64,000 bases of DNA from an uncultured Methylophaga sp. (GTDB lineage Bacteria > Pseudomonadota > Gammaproteobacteria > Nitrosococcales > Methylophagaceae), in NCBI RefSeq assembly GCF_947259025.1, contig NZ_CAMYKO010000004.1:186001-250000 (forward strand), read 5' to 3'. The notes below the pieces were generated by a model. That model saw only the letters and a program-made list of their open reading frames with translations, made no database searches and was not told the origin of the DNA. Within the stretch, counting starts at the first letter, position 1, and each line of letters begins with the position of its first letter. The translations under genes were made by a program, and so were the position numbers. Positions 1-8,274 of this stretch are shown here, one piece after another.

Positions 1-125
1 ATGGTCATCACAGAAGCTATGGCAAACACCGCTATCACAGCAAGCGAGACTGGGGTTATGCCCGCCATGATAGACGCTACAAACGTCATGACCGACATGA
101 TGGTCGCCGCCATTACCGGCACTGA
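1..125 (+). CDS. C-terminal tail of a His/Arg-rich protein (partial)
   Basis: Reading from base 3, the plus strand gives 40 open codons that end at a TGA (123-125). The peptide is very basic and rich in His, Arg and Tyr (for example RHDRRYKRHDRHDGRRHYRH). The start lies left of the window. A strong plus-strand terminator hairpin follows 10 bases after the stop, which is the main reason for preferring this frame over the longer overlapping ORFs. Such tails occur on small secreted or metal-binding proteins, but the family cannot be named from this fragment. The composition is seen directly; the coding status is inferred. Confidence 0.55.
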   Translation, partial: GHHRSYGKHRYHSKRDWGYARHDRRYKRHDRHDGRRHYRH

Positions 126-135
126 AGCTTCTGAG

Positions 136-172
136 CTCCCTGTCCTGCTTATCGGGACAGGGAGTCATTTTA
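136..172 (+). terminator. Rho-independent terminator
   Basis: A perfect 10-bp stem (CTCCCTGTCC at 136-145 with GGACAGGGAG at 155-164), a 9-base loop and then the T-rich run TCATTTTATT. The T-run is on the plus strand, so it ends the truncated gene at the left edge. It does not look like a terminator for the minus-strand gene that stops at 197. Confidence 0.75.
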
Positions 173-196
173 TTGCGGCAGTCTATTCACCCGATT

Positions 197-577
197 TCAG
201 CGGTTCAACCAGCTCAGCGCCTCAGCAAAGTCATCGAAATAGCGTGCCTCACCGGAAATGAACCAGCTACCTATCTTCGCTGCCCATTGCTGCCAGTACT
301 TATCGCCCACAATCGCGATCTTGTTAAAGTCCGAACCATGTTTGAGCCCCAGCTTGAAGTCATCCCAGGCAGCACGCAGCTCCCACCCTTCAAACTCGGT
401 AGCATCAAGCAGCACATTGGCTTTTGGGTGATCCACCTCATTCAGCGCTGCATCCAACATGGGTGTGATACGGGCATAGTCTTCATGGGTCAGCTTGCCC
501 TGCACCCGCATGCTGATGAAAAAGTCATCTCCAACACGATCTATACCGACGGATAAACCATGACGTTGTATATCCAT
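197..577 (-). CDS. SpoIIAA-like (STAS-fold) protein
   Basis: The product is 126 residues and resembles the SpoIIAA-like family (PF11964), small cytoplasmic single-domain proteins with a STAS-type fold and no settled function. Family-like features are the pattern GKLTHEDYARITPMLDAAL near the N-terminus, the central DATEFEGWELRAAWDDFKLG stretch and the C-terminal SWFISGEARYFDD. I chose the ATG at 577 because AGGAGG sits 4 bases upstream; an ATG 6 codons earlier has no such site. It is followed on the same strand by no close gene. Family assignment is by recalled sequence pattern; the role is unknown. Confidence 0.75.
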   Translation of the reverse strand: MDIQRHGLSVGIDRVGDDFFISMRVQGKLTHEDYARITPMLDAALNEVDHPKANVLLDATEFEGWELRAAWDDFKLGLKHGSDFNKIAIVGDKYWQQWAAKIGSWFISGEARYFDDFAEALSWLNR

Positions 578-629
578 ACGACCTCCTGCCTGCATGTCTG
601 CTGACTAGATGATAAACCTATAAGCATCA

Positions 630-1256
630 CTAATCCTGCAGCAGGCTCATTGCCTGTTCGACTTCTTCCTGCCAGTGACCACTCACTGTTTGATAGCCGC
701 TTTGTCCGGAAAAGGCACTGGAAAACACCACGTCCGGCTCCAGCCTTTGCAGCAGCGTCAGGCTCTCGGCCAGCTTATCAGGATCACTGAAAGACAGGAG
801 GCCCGGCTTCCAGCCATCATCGCTGAGATAGAGCGTATCACCGGTAAACAGGTAGATCTGGCCGGTCGACGACCGGACCTGGAAGCAGCAACTGCCCGGC
901 GTATGACCCGGTGTGGGGATAACTTCGATATCACCCATAACCCGCTCGCGCCTGGTGAACACCAAGTCGGGGACGCAGTAGCGGGCAAAGTCCGCCATTT
1001 CAGATTGATGGCCACCGAGCTGACAGGAAAAGCGCTCACGTAGCGTCAGCAAGGAGTCACCCAGTTCATCACGGTGACTCAGTAACTGCCAGCTGATGCC
1101 GCCCAGCCCGGCCATTTGATCGATATCATCAGGCTGGCTGGTATTGTAAAACAGCACATTGCCGCCTTCTCGCAACAGCAGGTAGGCATGGGTGGTCAAC
1201 CCAGGAAACGGACTTTCCGTTTCGGTTTCCCATAAGTCCTCAAACAGTGCTTTCAT
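630..1256 (-). CDS. MBL-fold metallo-hydrolase-like protein
   Basis: A 208-residue protein with the layout of the metallo-beta-lactamase superfamily. The first metal motif is changed: instead of HxHxDH it reads LSHRDELGD (His61, Asp63, Asp67). A His follows at 83, then the clear GHTPGS motif (His118) and FTGDTLY (Asp140). The last conserved His, expected in the FSSAFSG stretch near the C-terminus, is absent. It may belong to a subfamily with variant ligands, or be a weak or non-enzymatic member. The substrate cannot be predicted. It lies 53 bases upstream of the membrane-protein stop at 1310, so the minus-strand genes here may be co-transcribed. Confidence 0.75.
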   Translation of the reverse strand: MKALFEDLWETETESPFPGLTTHAYLLLREGGNVLFYNTSQPDDIDQMAGLGGISWQLLSHRDELGDSLLTLRERFSCQLGGHQSEMADFARYCVPDLVFTRRERVMGDIEVIPTPGHTPGSCCFQVRSSTGQIYLFTGDTLYLSDDGWKPGLLSFSDPDKLAESLTLLQRLEPDVVFSSAFSGQSGYQTVSGHWQEEVEQAMSLLQD

Positions 1257-1309
1257 CTGTCACCTCATCGGGGCTTTTTATTTTTGACCCTGTATATCGG
1301 ACTTGGTTT

Positions 1310-2305
1310 TCAACTCACCGTCGGCACCCGTGCCTGCAGGGCTGGGGGCAAGCTCGATACCAGTCCCCGTCTGACCCGGTGCCAGAAGCCGGACAACAAC
1401 AACAGAGAAAAGCCAATCACCACGCCCACATAGGCAAAGCTATCGCCGGCCAGACCATAGGTATCTAGCACCTCGGTCAAGGCCACCAGCACATAAATCA
1501 ACGCCGACACCATAAAGGCACGCCGGTCGATGACCAGCGAAATCAGCGTCAACAGCAAATACAGCAGTAGGACAATGCCCAGATCCAGCGCGGCCTGTTG
1601 CCCTTCAAAAATCCCCAGGTTGGAAAACACTGGATGCACAATCAGCGGCGCCGCAGTCAGGTGCAGCCAGAAAGCCACATCGGATTGTCCTGACAAGCGT
1701 TTAAGATCAGCCATATCCCAGCGCATCGCCAGTAAAAACACCAGGACGCCACTGAGCAACATCATCGAATTGAGATAATCCTTGAGCTGCGGCATCAGCG
1801 AAATCAGCGAGGCCACGATAAATACTACCGCGGTCGCTGCACCGGCAGCCACCGTAATCGGCACATGAAAGCGGATCCAGTGCAACCAGGCCGCCAGCGT
1901 GCCGGCAATGGCCGCAAACACAAAAGCCTGCTCGGAAGGAAAGCCTGCCAGCACCAATACCGAGCCGAACACACTACCGACAAAGCTCATTAACAGGACA
2001 ATCGCCGGTAAAGCCATTTTGCGTTTGAGTACAAAAAACTCAGCCAGTCCCCAGGACAACGCTGCGACCACCGCTAATGCCAGTGGCACGCTGACAGCCT
2101 GCACAACCCAACCTGCTGACAACAGCAACAGCAGGCAGGCAATCACCACAAAAATATCATTAAAACTGGTGATCAGCCGGAAGCCTTCCTCATCCTCGTT
2201 ATGGGTCTGATTGCGCCGGGCGATAAATTCACGAAACTGACTGACAGCTGAGGACTGGAAGATGCCTTCATCCACCGCTTGTTGCAAATCATCATCGGTA
2301 TACAT
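1310..2305 (-). CDS. DUF2157-like polytopic membrane protein
   Basis: A 331-residue protein with a soluble acidic N-terminus of about 48 residues (MYTDDDLQQAVDEGIFQSS) followed by about ten hydrophobic segments through to a basic C-terminus. The short N-terminal helical region before the membrane part resembles DUF2157-type inner-membrane proteins, whose function is not known. It is divergent from the DUF819 gene with 77 bases between the starts, so promoters for both must lie there. The membrane topology is clear from the sequence; the family name is tentative. Confidence 0.65.
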   Translation of the reverse strand: MYTDDDLQQAVDEGIFQSSAVSQFREFIARRNQTHNEDEEGFRLITSFNDIFVVIACLLLLLSAGWVVQAVSVPLALAVVAALSWGLAEFFVLKRKMALPAIVLLMSFVGSVFGSVLVLAGFPSEQAFVFAAIAGTLAAWLHWIRFHVPITVAAGAATAVVFIVASLISLMPQLKDYLNSMMLLSGVLVFLLAMRWDMADLKRLSGQSDVAFWLHLTAAPLIVHPVFSNLGIFEGQQAALDLGIVLLLYLLLTLISLVIDRRAFMVSALIYVLVALTEVLDTYGLAGDSFAYVGVVIGFSLLLLSGFWHRVRRGLVSSLPPALQARVPTVS

Positions 2306-2382
2306 GGCGGGCCTTCATTTATTTGGGGACGGTAATCGGGTTATGCTCAACCCAAGCTTTTAATTTCAGACAGGATACAGGC

Positions 2383-3561
2383 ATGAACCCGCTTATCCCA
2401 GCCGAACACAATATTGCCGTTTTTGCCGCCCTGTTTGCTATTGCCCTGTTCGGTTTCTGGGCCGAAAGCAAGCGATGGGGCAAATTGCTGACCGGCGCGG
2501 TGTGGGCAATCCTGCTCTCAATTCTGCTCTCCAACCTTAATATCCTGCCCAAGTCGGCACCGGCCTACAGCGTGGTATTTGGCTATTTTGTACCTTTGTT
2601 ATTACCCCTGTTTCTGATTCATGCCGATGTGCGCCGCATCCTGGCCGAAAGCGGCCGGGTAGGCATGGGCTTTGTTCTCGCCTGCTTTGGTACGGTGCTG
2701 GGGGTGATGATCGGCGCATCACTGGTCGATCTGGGCGAACATGAAGCAGTTCTGGCCGGAATGTTTACCGGCACTTACACCGGCGGCTCGGCCAACTTTG
2801 CCGCGGTGATGCAATCCACCGGTTTTAACGACAGCAATATTATTGCCGCCGCCACTGCCGTGGATAATCTGCTGGGTATCCTGTTTCTGGTGCTGATTAT
2901 CATGATGCCGGCCTCGCGCTTTTTTATGCAGCGCTATATCCAGCGGGATTACGAGTCGGATGAGCAACAGAGCCTGGAGAACGGCGAACAGATCAGCGGC
3001 CTGTCGATAGCCGCCGCCTTGACCTTTGCCCTGGTGGTAGTGGCAGTCTCCGATCTGACGGTTTATCTGCTGAATCAATTAGCCATCGGCTTTGATTTCA
3101 CGCTGCTGCGTTACCTGTTTATTACCCTGTTCTCGGTCATCCCCGCGACCTTGGTACCACGACAAATGCAGAGACTAAAAGGCGGACAAAGCATGGGCTT
3201 TGTACTGGCTTTGGTGTTCTTTGCCACCATCGCTGCCGGCGCTGATATCGCCACCCTGCTCGCTTATGCGCCGATCCTGCTGGTCTTTGTGTTTGTGCTG
3301 TTGCTGGTGCACTGGATTGTGGTGTTTATCGGCGGGCAACTGCTCAACAGTCTGCTGAAACGGATGGGCAAAGACTCGCTGCAACTGTCTTTGCCGGAAC
3401 TGATTATTGCTTCCAATGCCTCGGTGCTGGGCGCGACCACCGCACCCGCGCTGGCTATGGCGCGTGGCTGGAACACCTTGATCACGCCGGGCATCCTGGT
3501 CGGTGTGGCCGGTTATATTATCGGTACGCCCTTAGGTCTGCTCATTGCATCAATATGGTGA
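2383..3561 (+). CDS. DUF819 family membrane protein
   Basis: A 392-residue polytopic inner-membrane protein of the DUF819 (YjcL-like) family. Family signatures seen are LLLPLFLIHADVRRI, the glycine-rich FTGTYTGGSANFAAV with the following AAATAVDNLLGI, and the C-terminal half repeating an ASNASVLGATTAPALA helix. The transport substrate of this family is not established. The ORF is open 20 codons further upstream, but the Met at 2383 starts a natural first membrane segment and matches the usual family length. The gene converges with the reductase-like gene, the stops being only a few bases apart. Confidence 0.8.
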   Translation: MNPLIPAEHNIAVFAALFAIALFGFWAESKRWGKLLTGAVWAILLSILLSNLNILPKSAPAYSVVFGYFVPLLLPLFLIHADVRRILAESGRVGMGFVLACFGTVLGVMIGASLVDLGEHEAVLAGMFTGTYTGGSANFAAVMQSTGFNDSNIIAAATAVDNLLGILFLVLIIMMPASRFFMQRYIQRDYESDEQQSLENGEQISGLSIAAALTFALVVVAVSDLTVYLLNQLAIGFDFTLLRYLFITLFSVIPATLVPRQMQRLKGGQSMGFVLALVFFATIAAGADIATLLAYAPILLVFVFVLLLVHWIVVFIGGQLLNSLLKRMGKDSLQLSLPELIIASNASVLGATTAPALAMARGWNTLITPGILVGVAGYIIGTPLGLLIASIW

Positions 3562-3564
3562 TGA

Positions 3565-4179
3565 CTAGCGAGCGCTGTAAGCGCTATCCGGCTTGCTTTT
3601 AATCATCCTGGTAATGCGCAACCCCATGCCTGCCAGCAACAAGAACACGACTGGTATGTAAGCAGCGTCCTGAAGTGCGCCTTTGCCATAAGTTTCCAGG
3701 AAAATCAGCCAGATCAGATACATGCCGATGGAGTGCAGCCACTGCCAGGCTTTAGACCCAAGCCAGCGTCGTGGCGGATCAAACGAGGTAATGGTCATCG
3801 CCAGAATAAACAGGTAAGTCAGACTGGCCAGCCCGATCTCAATCGGATGCAGCTTGGCAAGCGAACCCTCCGGGTAAAACTTCATCAGCAGGATCAGAAA
3901 CAGCAGGTGCACAAAGTGAGAAAAGGCAAAAGACACGCCGAGATAACGACGGTTTTGTAGGAGGTACCGCGCCCAGCGCGTTTTAAACAAGGCAAAGAGA
4001 CTGGATGCGGTGAACGCCAGCACAAACAGCAACACCGAACTGGCGGCGGTCGCCCGGATCATGCTGCGAAGCGCTTCCTCGCTGAAACCCAGCAGGATAA
4101 AGCTAATGAACGACGTTATCACCAGCACCAGTGCCACCAGCCCGGTTATCCGCCACGCGGAAATAGAGATCATATGCAC
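3565..4179 (-). CDS. Ferric-reductase-like transmembrane protein
   Basis: A 204-residue, six-helix membrane protein of the ferric reductase-like transmembrane family (PF01794; relatives include MsrQ/YedZ). Candidate haem-ligand histidines lie in AFSHFVHLLF and in WQWLHSIGMYLIW, on two helices as expected for a b-type cytochrome. No flavin or NAD domain is attached and no msrP-like molybdoenzyme gene is adjacent, so its electron partner is unknown. It could equally be a small b-haem protein with another role. An in-frame Met two codons downstream is an alternative start. Confidence 0.7.
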   Translation of the reverse strand: MHMISISAWRITGLVALVLVITSFISFILLGFSEEALRSMIRATAASSVLLFVLAFTASSLFALFKTRWARYLLQNRRYLGVSFAFSHFVHLLFLILLMKFYPEGSLAKLHPIEIGLASLTYLFILAMTITSFDPPRRWLGSKAWQWLHSIGMYLIWLIFLETYGKGALQDAAYIPVVFLLLAGMGLRITRMIKSKPDSAYSAR

Positions 4180-4463
4180 CCTGCTATAGCTTGAGACAAC
4201 TAAAATCCAGCATAGAGTTCAGCGTCGGCACTGTAAATACTTACTAAGTAGCGTAAAGAGAAAATACTGTTCGCCTGCCCAACTAATAACCAAAACTTGA
4301 AAGCAGGGCAGACACTTACACTGATTGAAAACCTTGTATGTCCAACTATTTCCTCGCTTACCCTCGTTGCTTTTCATGATGATATGATTGCCTACTTGTG
4401 CGCCATAGTTGATAACTGGTTCACATTTTTACATTCATCAAACCAAATCTACAGGAGGTTGAT
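4180..4463. other. Intergenic region, no gene seen
   Basis: About 280 bases lie between the reductase-like gene (minus) and the lipoprotein (plus). They are AT-richer than the neighbours. I see no tRNA, no convincing hairpin and no clear sigma-70 promoter, although upstream elements for both genes should be here. Confidence 0.5.
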
Positions 4464-4847
4464 TTGAAACTTAAGCTTATTATGGCCGCACTCTCTGCAG
4501 TGGTACTTTCCGGCTGCGCATCTATCGTCAACGACTCTAATATCCCTGTCACCGCCTCATTCTCAGATGGCAGTAACGGTGAGTGCCACTTTCAAAACAA
4601 GCGTGGCGCATGGTCTGCTGATATGCCCGGAACTGTTCTAATCAGACGCTCCGATGATGCCCTGATCTACCGCTGTGAAACCCAAGATGGCAGAAACACG
4701 ACTGGCTCTATTGTCAGTGAAATTGAGGGTGCAAAATTTGGTGCCAGTGTGATTTTTATGGACTTGGGCATCACCGATGCCATTACCGATAAACACCGCA
4801 CCTATCAACACAACATCGTCATCCCTGTCAGAAAAGCCGAAAGCTGA
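4464..4847 (+). CDS. Small putative lipoprotein with TTG start
   Basis: A 127-residue protein with a lipoprotein signal: a short basic start (MKLKLIM), a hydrophobic core and the lipobox LSGC around residue 18. The mature part begins with CASIVNDSN, a motif common in small outer-membrane lipoproteins that resemble the YceK or conjugal TraT type. The start is TTG at 4464, chosen because AGGAGG (4453-4458) sits 5 bases upstream and the next ATG, 6 codons in, would break the signal peptide. Function is unknown. Confidence 0.75.
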   Translation: MKLKLIMAALSAVVLSGCASIVNDSNIPVTASFSDGSNGECHFQNKRGAWSADMPGTVLIRRSDDALIYRCETQDGRNTTGSIVSEIEGAKFGASVIFMDLGITDAITDKHRTYQHNIVIPVRKAES

Positions 4848-4869
4848 TTAATTACTGTGGAATAGCATT

Positions 4870-4893
4870 GGAGATGTCCGCTTGGGCATCTCC
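4870..4893 (+). other. Hairpin between lipoprotein and bacterioferritin genes
   Basis: A 10-bp stem with one G-U pair and a GCTT loop (GGAGATGTCC with GGGCATCTCC) begins 22 bases after the lipoprotein stop. No T-run follows, so it may be an RNA-stabilising stem or a weak terminator. Confidence 0.45.
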
Positions 4894-4993
4894 GCCATCT
4901 CCTAGGCAGTCATTAGGCCGCGTGACAACAACGCTCAGATCATGCAAGCTAATTACATCTAAAAATACAAAATCAACATCAGTAGGCAGCGTT

Positions 4994-5473
4994 ATGAAAG
5001 GTAGTCAGAAAGTTATCGATTTGCTCAACAACCTCTTAGCCGGTGAACTGACCGCCATGGATCAGTACTTCATCCACTCCAGGATGTATGAAGACTTCGG
5101 CCTGACCCGGCTCTACAACCGCATCGCCCACGAAATGCAGGACGAAACCGATCATGCTGACCAGATGATCCGGCGCATTCTGTTTCTGGAAGGCATGCCC
5201 GACCTGGTCACCCGTGAACCGATTCATGTCGGCCACGACGTGCCGCAGATGCTGAAAAACGATCTGGACCTGGAATATCAGGTCGTCGATAACCTGCGCA
5301 AAGGCATTGCCCTGTGTGAGGAAGAAGGCGACTACGACACCCGCAAAATGCTGGTGCAGCAACTGGAAGACACTGAACTTGACCACACTCACTGGCTGGA
5401 ACAGCAACTGGGTCTGATCGAGAAAATGGGTCTGCCCAATTATTTGCAGGCGATGACATTAGCCGAAGCTTAA
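4994..5473 (+). CDS. bfr: Bacterioferritin
   Basis: This 159-residue cytoplasmic iron-storage protein assembles into a 24-subunit shell that oxidises Fe(II) and stores it as a mineral. The ferroxidase-centre pattern is seen in order: Glu in AGELTAMDQYF, ExxH in AHEMQDETDHADQ, and the C-terminal half ExxH in QLEDTELDHTHWLEQQ. The haem-binding Met in the family is matched by the MIRRILFLEGMPD region. The start is the ATG at 4994, which gives the normal family length; the frame is open for 42 further codons upstream but these look non-coding. No bfd gene is adjacent. Confidence 0.93.
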   Translation: MKGSQKVIDLLNNLLAGELTAMDQYFIHSRMYEDFGLTRLYNRIAHEMQDETDHADQMIRRILFLEGMPDLVTREPIHVGHDVPQMLKNDLDLEYQVVDNLRKGIALCEEEGDYDTRKMLVQQLEDTELDHTHWLEQQLGLIEKMGLPNYLQAMTLAEA

Positions 5474-5494
5474 TTTTATTTTTTGCCGTCTTAG

Positions 5495-6375
5495 CTAGCA
5501 GGCCTTGTCGGCACGGTAACCCGGGTCACACCTCTGAATCTGGGACTGGATTGCTTCACTGCGTTCGCAATGACGGTTATAAGCGCTTACAAACTTTTCT
5601 CAGATCCGCAGCTTGGGCTGAATGCAATAAGCAAAACCCGGGCATGGTTTGAAGTGTTGGGCTTCGCGAGCTCAGCACCAACCTAGATTTATCCCGTCAT
5701 TGCGAGCCGGCCATGCCGGCGCGGCAATCCAGGCCTCACCTCTGAACCTGAGACTTGATTGCTTCACTGCGTTCGCAATGACGGTTTCAAGCCCTGACAA
5801 ACTTTTCCTTTGATCCGTAGCTTGGGCTCAATGCAATAAGCAAAACCCCGGCATAGTTTGAAGTGTTGCGCTTCGCGAGCTCAGCACCAACCTACATTTA
5901 TCACGTCATTGCGAGCCGGCTGTGCCGGCGCGGCAATCCAGGCCCCAGTTCTAAACTCGGGACTGGATTGCTTCACTGCGTTCGCAATGACGGTTATAAG
6001 CCCTGACAAACTTTTTTCTCAGATCCGCAGCTTGGGTTGAATGCAATAAGCAAAAGCCCGGCATGTTTTGAGGTGTTGGGCTTCACGAGCTCAGCACCAA
6101 CCTACATTTCTCCCGTCATTGCGAGCCGGCCTGCCGGCGCGGCAATCCAGGCCCCACTTCTGAACTCGGGACTGGATTGCTTCACTGCGTTCGCAATGAC
6201 GGTTATAAGCGCTGACAAACTTTTCTTTTGATCCGTAGCTTGGTTTGAGCCCAACAAAACCCAGGCATGCTTTGAAGCTTTGGGCTTAGCGAGCTCAGCG
6301 CCAACCTACATGTATCCCGTCATTGCGAGCCGGCTGTGCCGGCGCGGCAATCCAGGCCCCAGTTCTGAGAGTGGC
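5495..6375. repeat. Tandem array of a ~208-bp unit (about four copies)
   Basis: The string GCAATGACGG recurs at 5567, 5775, 5984 and 6193, which gives a period of 208-209 bp. Each unit has two modules. The first is an 88-89 bp inverted-repeat core starting CGTCATTGCGAGCCGGC and ending GTTCGCAATGACG (full cores at 5695-5783, 5904-5992, 6114-6201). The second is a spacer of about 120 bp containing the small palindrome TTGGGCTTCGCGAGCTCAGC and ACCAACCTACAT. The first unit has a decayed left arm and the last core (from 6318) is cut at about 6375. Short ORFs inside are by-products of the repeat. Confidence 0.9.
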
Positions 6376-6412
6376 ACTGAATTATGTGCCTGCACTCAGT
6401 TATGTCTTTGCC

Positions 6413-7897
6413 CTATCCAGATCTTACCGCACTGACTTTCCCTGCCCGCTCCCTGGCATCAGCAATATCACCCCACAGTTGTGGCACATGACTTTCCACC
6501 GGCCGCAGGTAACCGGCCACGATCATGATGCTCAGTGTGGTCATAAAGCCATAAACGCCCGGTGTCCAACCATGAGTCTGAATAAAGGCCGGCTCAGTCA
6601 GGGTCAGTCCGAACGACACGGCCATGCCTGATAAAAAGCCAATCACAGCGCCGAACTTGTTGGCTCTTTGCCAGTACAGGCCAAGTAACACCACTGGTGC
6701 CAGCACGATCATGCCCTGATAGGTCATCAGGGCCAGGAACACCAGTTGCCCTTCTTTCAGATAAGCACCGACCAACGCACCGATACTCATCACCACTACC
6801 GTCCAGCGCGCGATCAGCAGGGCTGTTTTCTCACTGATTTTGCGATTGATGACCTGGGCGATATCCCCCGAGATTGCCGTTGACATGGCATTCAGAATGC
6901 CACTGACTGTACCCAGACTGGCCGCCATCACCAGGACGGCAAACAGGGCCAACGGCCAGACACCGGCCTCACTGTGTGCCCAGAACAAGGCTTCTTCCGG
7001 GTTTTCCTGTGCAAAAGGTAATGGGTGCAGCGCCATCGATAAAATAAACAACAGCGCAAAGGATAAAATGCCCAGCACCGGGGCAAACAACACCGACTGC
7101 TTGATTGTGCGAATGCTGTCTGCCGCAAACAATTTGTTATACACCCAAGGCCACATAAAACCGCCCAGACCACTGGTGATAATGATCGCCGTCCAGTAAT
7201 TAGGCGACACATCCCAGCCCGGCCCCGGGAAGGTCATCGCAGCCGGGCTTTCATAGAACAGCCTGTCCATCGCTGCCGACAAACCGCCCAACTCGGTGAA
7301 CAGCACATAAATCAGCACACCTGAGCCCACGATCATCATGTACATCCCCTGCACGATATTCGCGGTGACCACACTGCGCATACCGCCCATGGCGACATAA
7401 AACACCACCACGAAAATACCGATAATCATACCCAGCAACGGGCTGATAAAACCCTCGGTCGCATAGTTAAAGACATAACCAATCGTGTACCACTCCATCA
7501 GCAACCACGGCACCGATAAGGCGACACCGGCAAACCCCGTCAGCACCCGGATAAAGTCACTGCGATAACGCAGGCCCAGCAACTCCGACTGGGTGCGAAG
7601 CTGATACTTCTTGCCCCAGATAAAGGTTTTCTCGGCCACCAGATACATCACCAGCAAAGTGATAATGCCGTAGGGGATCACATACATGCCGATCATGCCG
7701 AAACTCACGGCAAAGCCGGAGAACACGGTATAACCCGCGCCGACATACCAGGTCGCCAGAAAACCGAAGGTAATGCCCAGCACGCCTATGCTGTGATTCG
7801 CCGTGGCATAGTCAGCCATTGTCGACACGCCCAGTTGGCGGCGGTTGATAAAGAGAATCAGCCCCAGAAAGGCCAGTAATGACAGAACCGGAATCAT
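6413..7897 (-). CDS. Sodium:solute symporter family protein
   Basis: A 494-residue inner-membrane protein of the SSS family (PF00474), predicted to use a sodium gradient to import a small solute. Hydrophobic segments run through the whole length, and family patterns include GFLATWYVGAGYTVFSGFAV near residue 50, the MGGMRSVVTANIVQGMYM loop and the late AASLGTVSGILNAMSTAIS helix that matches the conserved sodium site. It follows the DUF3311 gene with a 4-base stop/start overlap, a pairing known for this symporter subgroup. The solute cannot be read from sequence. Confidence 0.85.
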   Translation of the reverse strand: MIPVLSLLAFLGLILFINRRQLGVSTMADYATANHSIGVLGITFGFLATWYVGAGYTVFSGFAVSFGMIGMYVIPYGIITLLVMYLVAEKTFIWGKKYQLRTQSELLGLRYRSDFIRVLTGFAGVALSVPWLLMEWYTIGYVFNYATEGFISPLLGMIIGIFVVVFYVAMGGMRSVVTANIVQGMYMMIVGSGVLIYVLFTELGGLSAAMDRLFYESPAAMTFPGPGWDVSPNYWTAIIITSGLGGFMWPWVYNKLFAADSIRTIKQSVLFAPVLGILSFALLFILSMALHPLPFAQENPEEALFWAHSEAGVWPLALFAVLVMAASLGTVSGILNAMSTAISGDIAQVINRKISEKTALLIARWTVVVMSIGALVGAYLKEGQLVFLALMTYQGMIVLAPVVLLGLYWQRANKFGAVIGFLSGMAVSFGLTLTEPAFIQTHGWTPGVYGFMTTLSIMIVAGYLRPVESHVPQLWGDIADARERAGKVSAVRSG

Positions 7898-8154
7898 CTA
7901 ACTTTCTCCACCTCAACATCCAACTCCATCGCCCCGCTACGGCTCTCCAGCAGATACCAGGAGGCAAAGAACACGGCGGCCACCAATGACAGCCCAATAT
8001 GCCAGACCATGGCAAAAGGCAGTCCCAGCCAGCGCGGTTCTATGGTGTTGGCCCAGAGGAAAACGGGCGGATAGGTGGACAGGAAGGTGGTCGCCAGGAT
8101 CAGCGTTATGAACAAGGCCGACCGGCGGCGGGAATGAGGCCGGGTAAAAGACAT
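7894..8154 (-). CDS. DUF3311-type small membrane protein, symporter partner
   Basis: An 86-residue protein with two predicted membrane helices and the pattern YPPVFLWANTIEPRWLGLPF typical of DUF3311. Such proteins sit directly upstream of SSS symporters and are presumed to be small accessory subunits. Its stop overlaps the symporter start by 4 bases, so translation is probably coupled. A direct role in transport is inferred from position only. Confidence 0.75.
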   Translation of the reverse strand: MSFTRPHSRRRSALFITLILATTFLSTYPPVFLWANTIEPRWLGLPFAMVWHIGLSLVAAVFFASWYLLESRSGAMELDVEVEKVR

Positions 8155-8242
8155 GGACTGCTCCGTTGCAGATTGATCAGTCCTTCACCTTATCAACTGA
8201 TGCCCGGATGTAAACGGGAAATTTGCCCGACCGTTCTAAACG

Positions 8243-8266
8243 TTGGGCTTCGCAGGCTCAGCCCAA
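8243..8266 (-). repeat. Small palindrome at the 3' end of the tautomerase gene
   Basis: TTGGGCT (8243-8249) pairs with AGCCCAA (8260-8266) just past the stop of the tautomerase-like gene. The sequence GTTGGGCTTCGCAGGCTCAG is a relative of the spacer palindrome in the 208-bp array. It could act as a transcript end for the minus-strand gene, though the following T-run is weak. Confidence 0.55.
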
Positions 8267-8274
8267 TCTACTTG

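Noticed and set aside
1-261. Plus-strand frame of 86 codons opening with ATG at base 1
   Set aside because: It overlaps the SpoIIAA-like gene, has an odd Met/Ala-rich content that results from reading His codons in another frame, and runs through a terminator hairpin.
4180-4463. tRNA or small RNA in the intergenic gap
   Set aside because: No cloverleaf, no CCA end and no paired stems of note were found.
5695-6375. The regular repeats looked at first like a CRISPR array
   Set aside because: Units are about 208 bp with 88-89 bp cores and near-identical spacers. CRISPR repeats are 23-50 bp with unique spacers, and no cas gene is present.
5858-6631. Short plus-strand ORFs (for example at 5858, 6037 and 6323) with near-identical sequences
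   Set aside because: They are produced by the repeat units and lack ribosome-binding sites.
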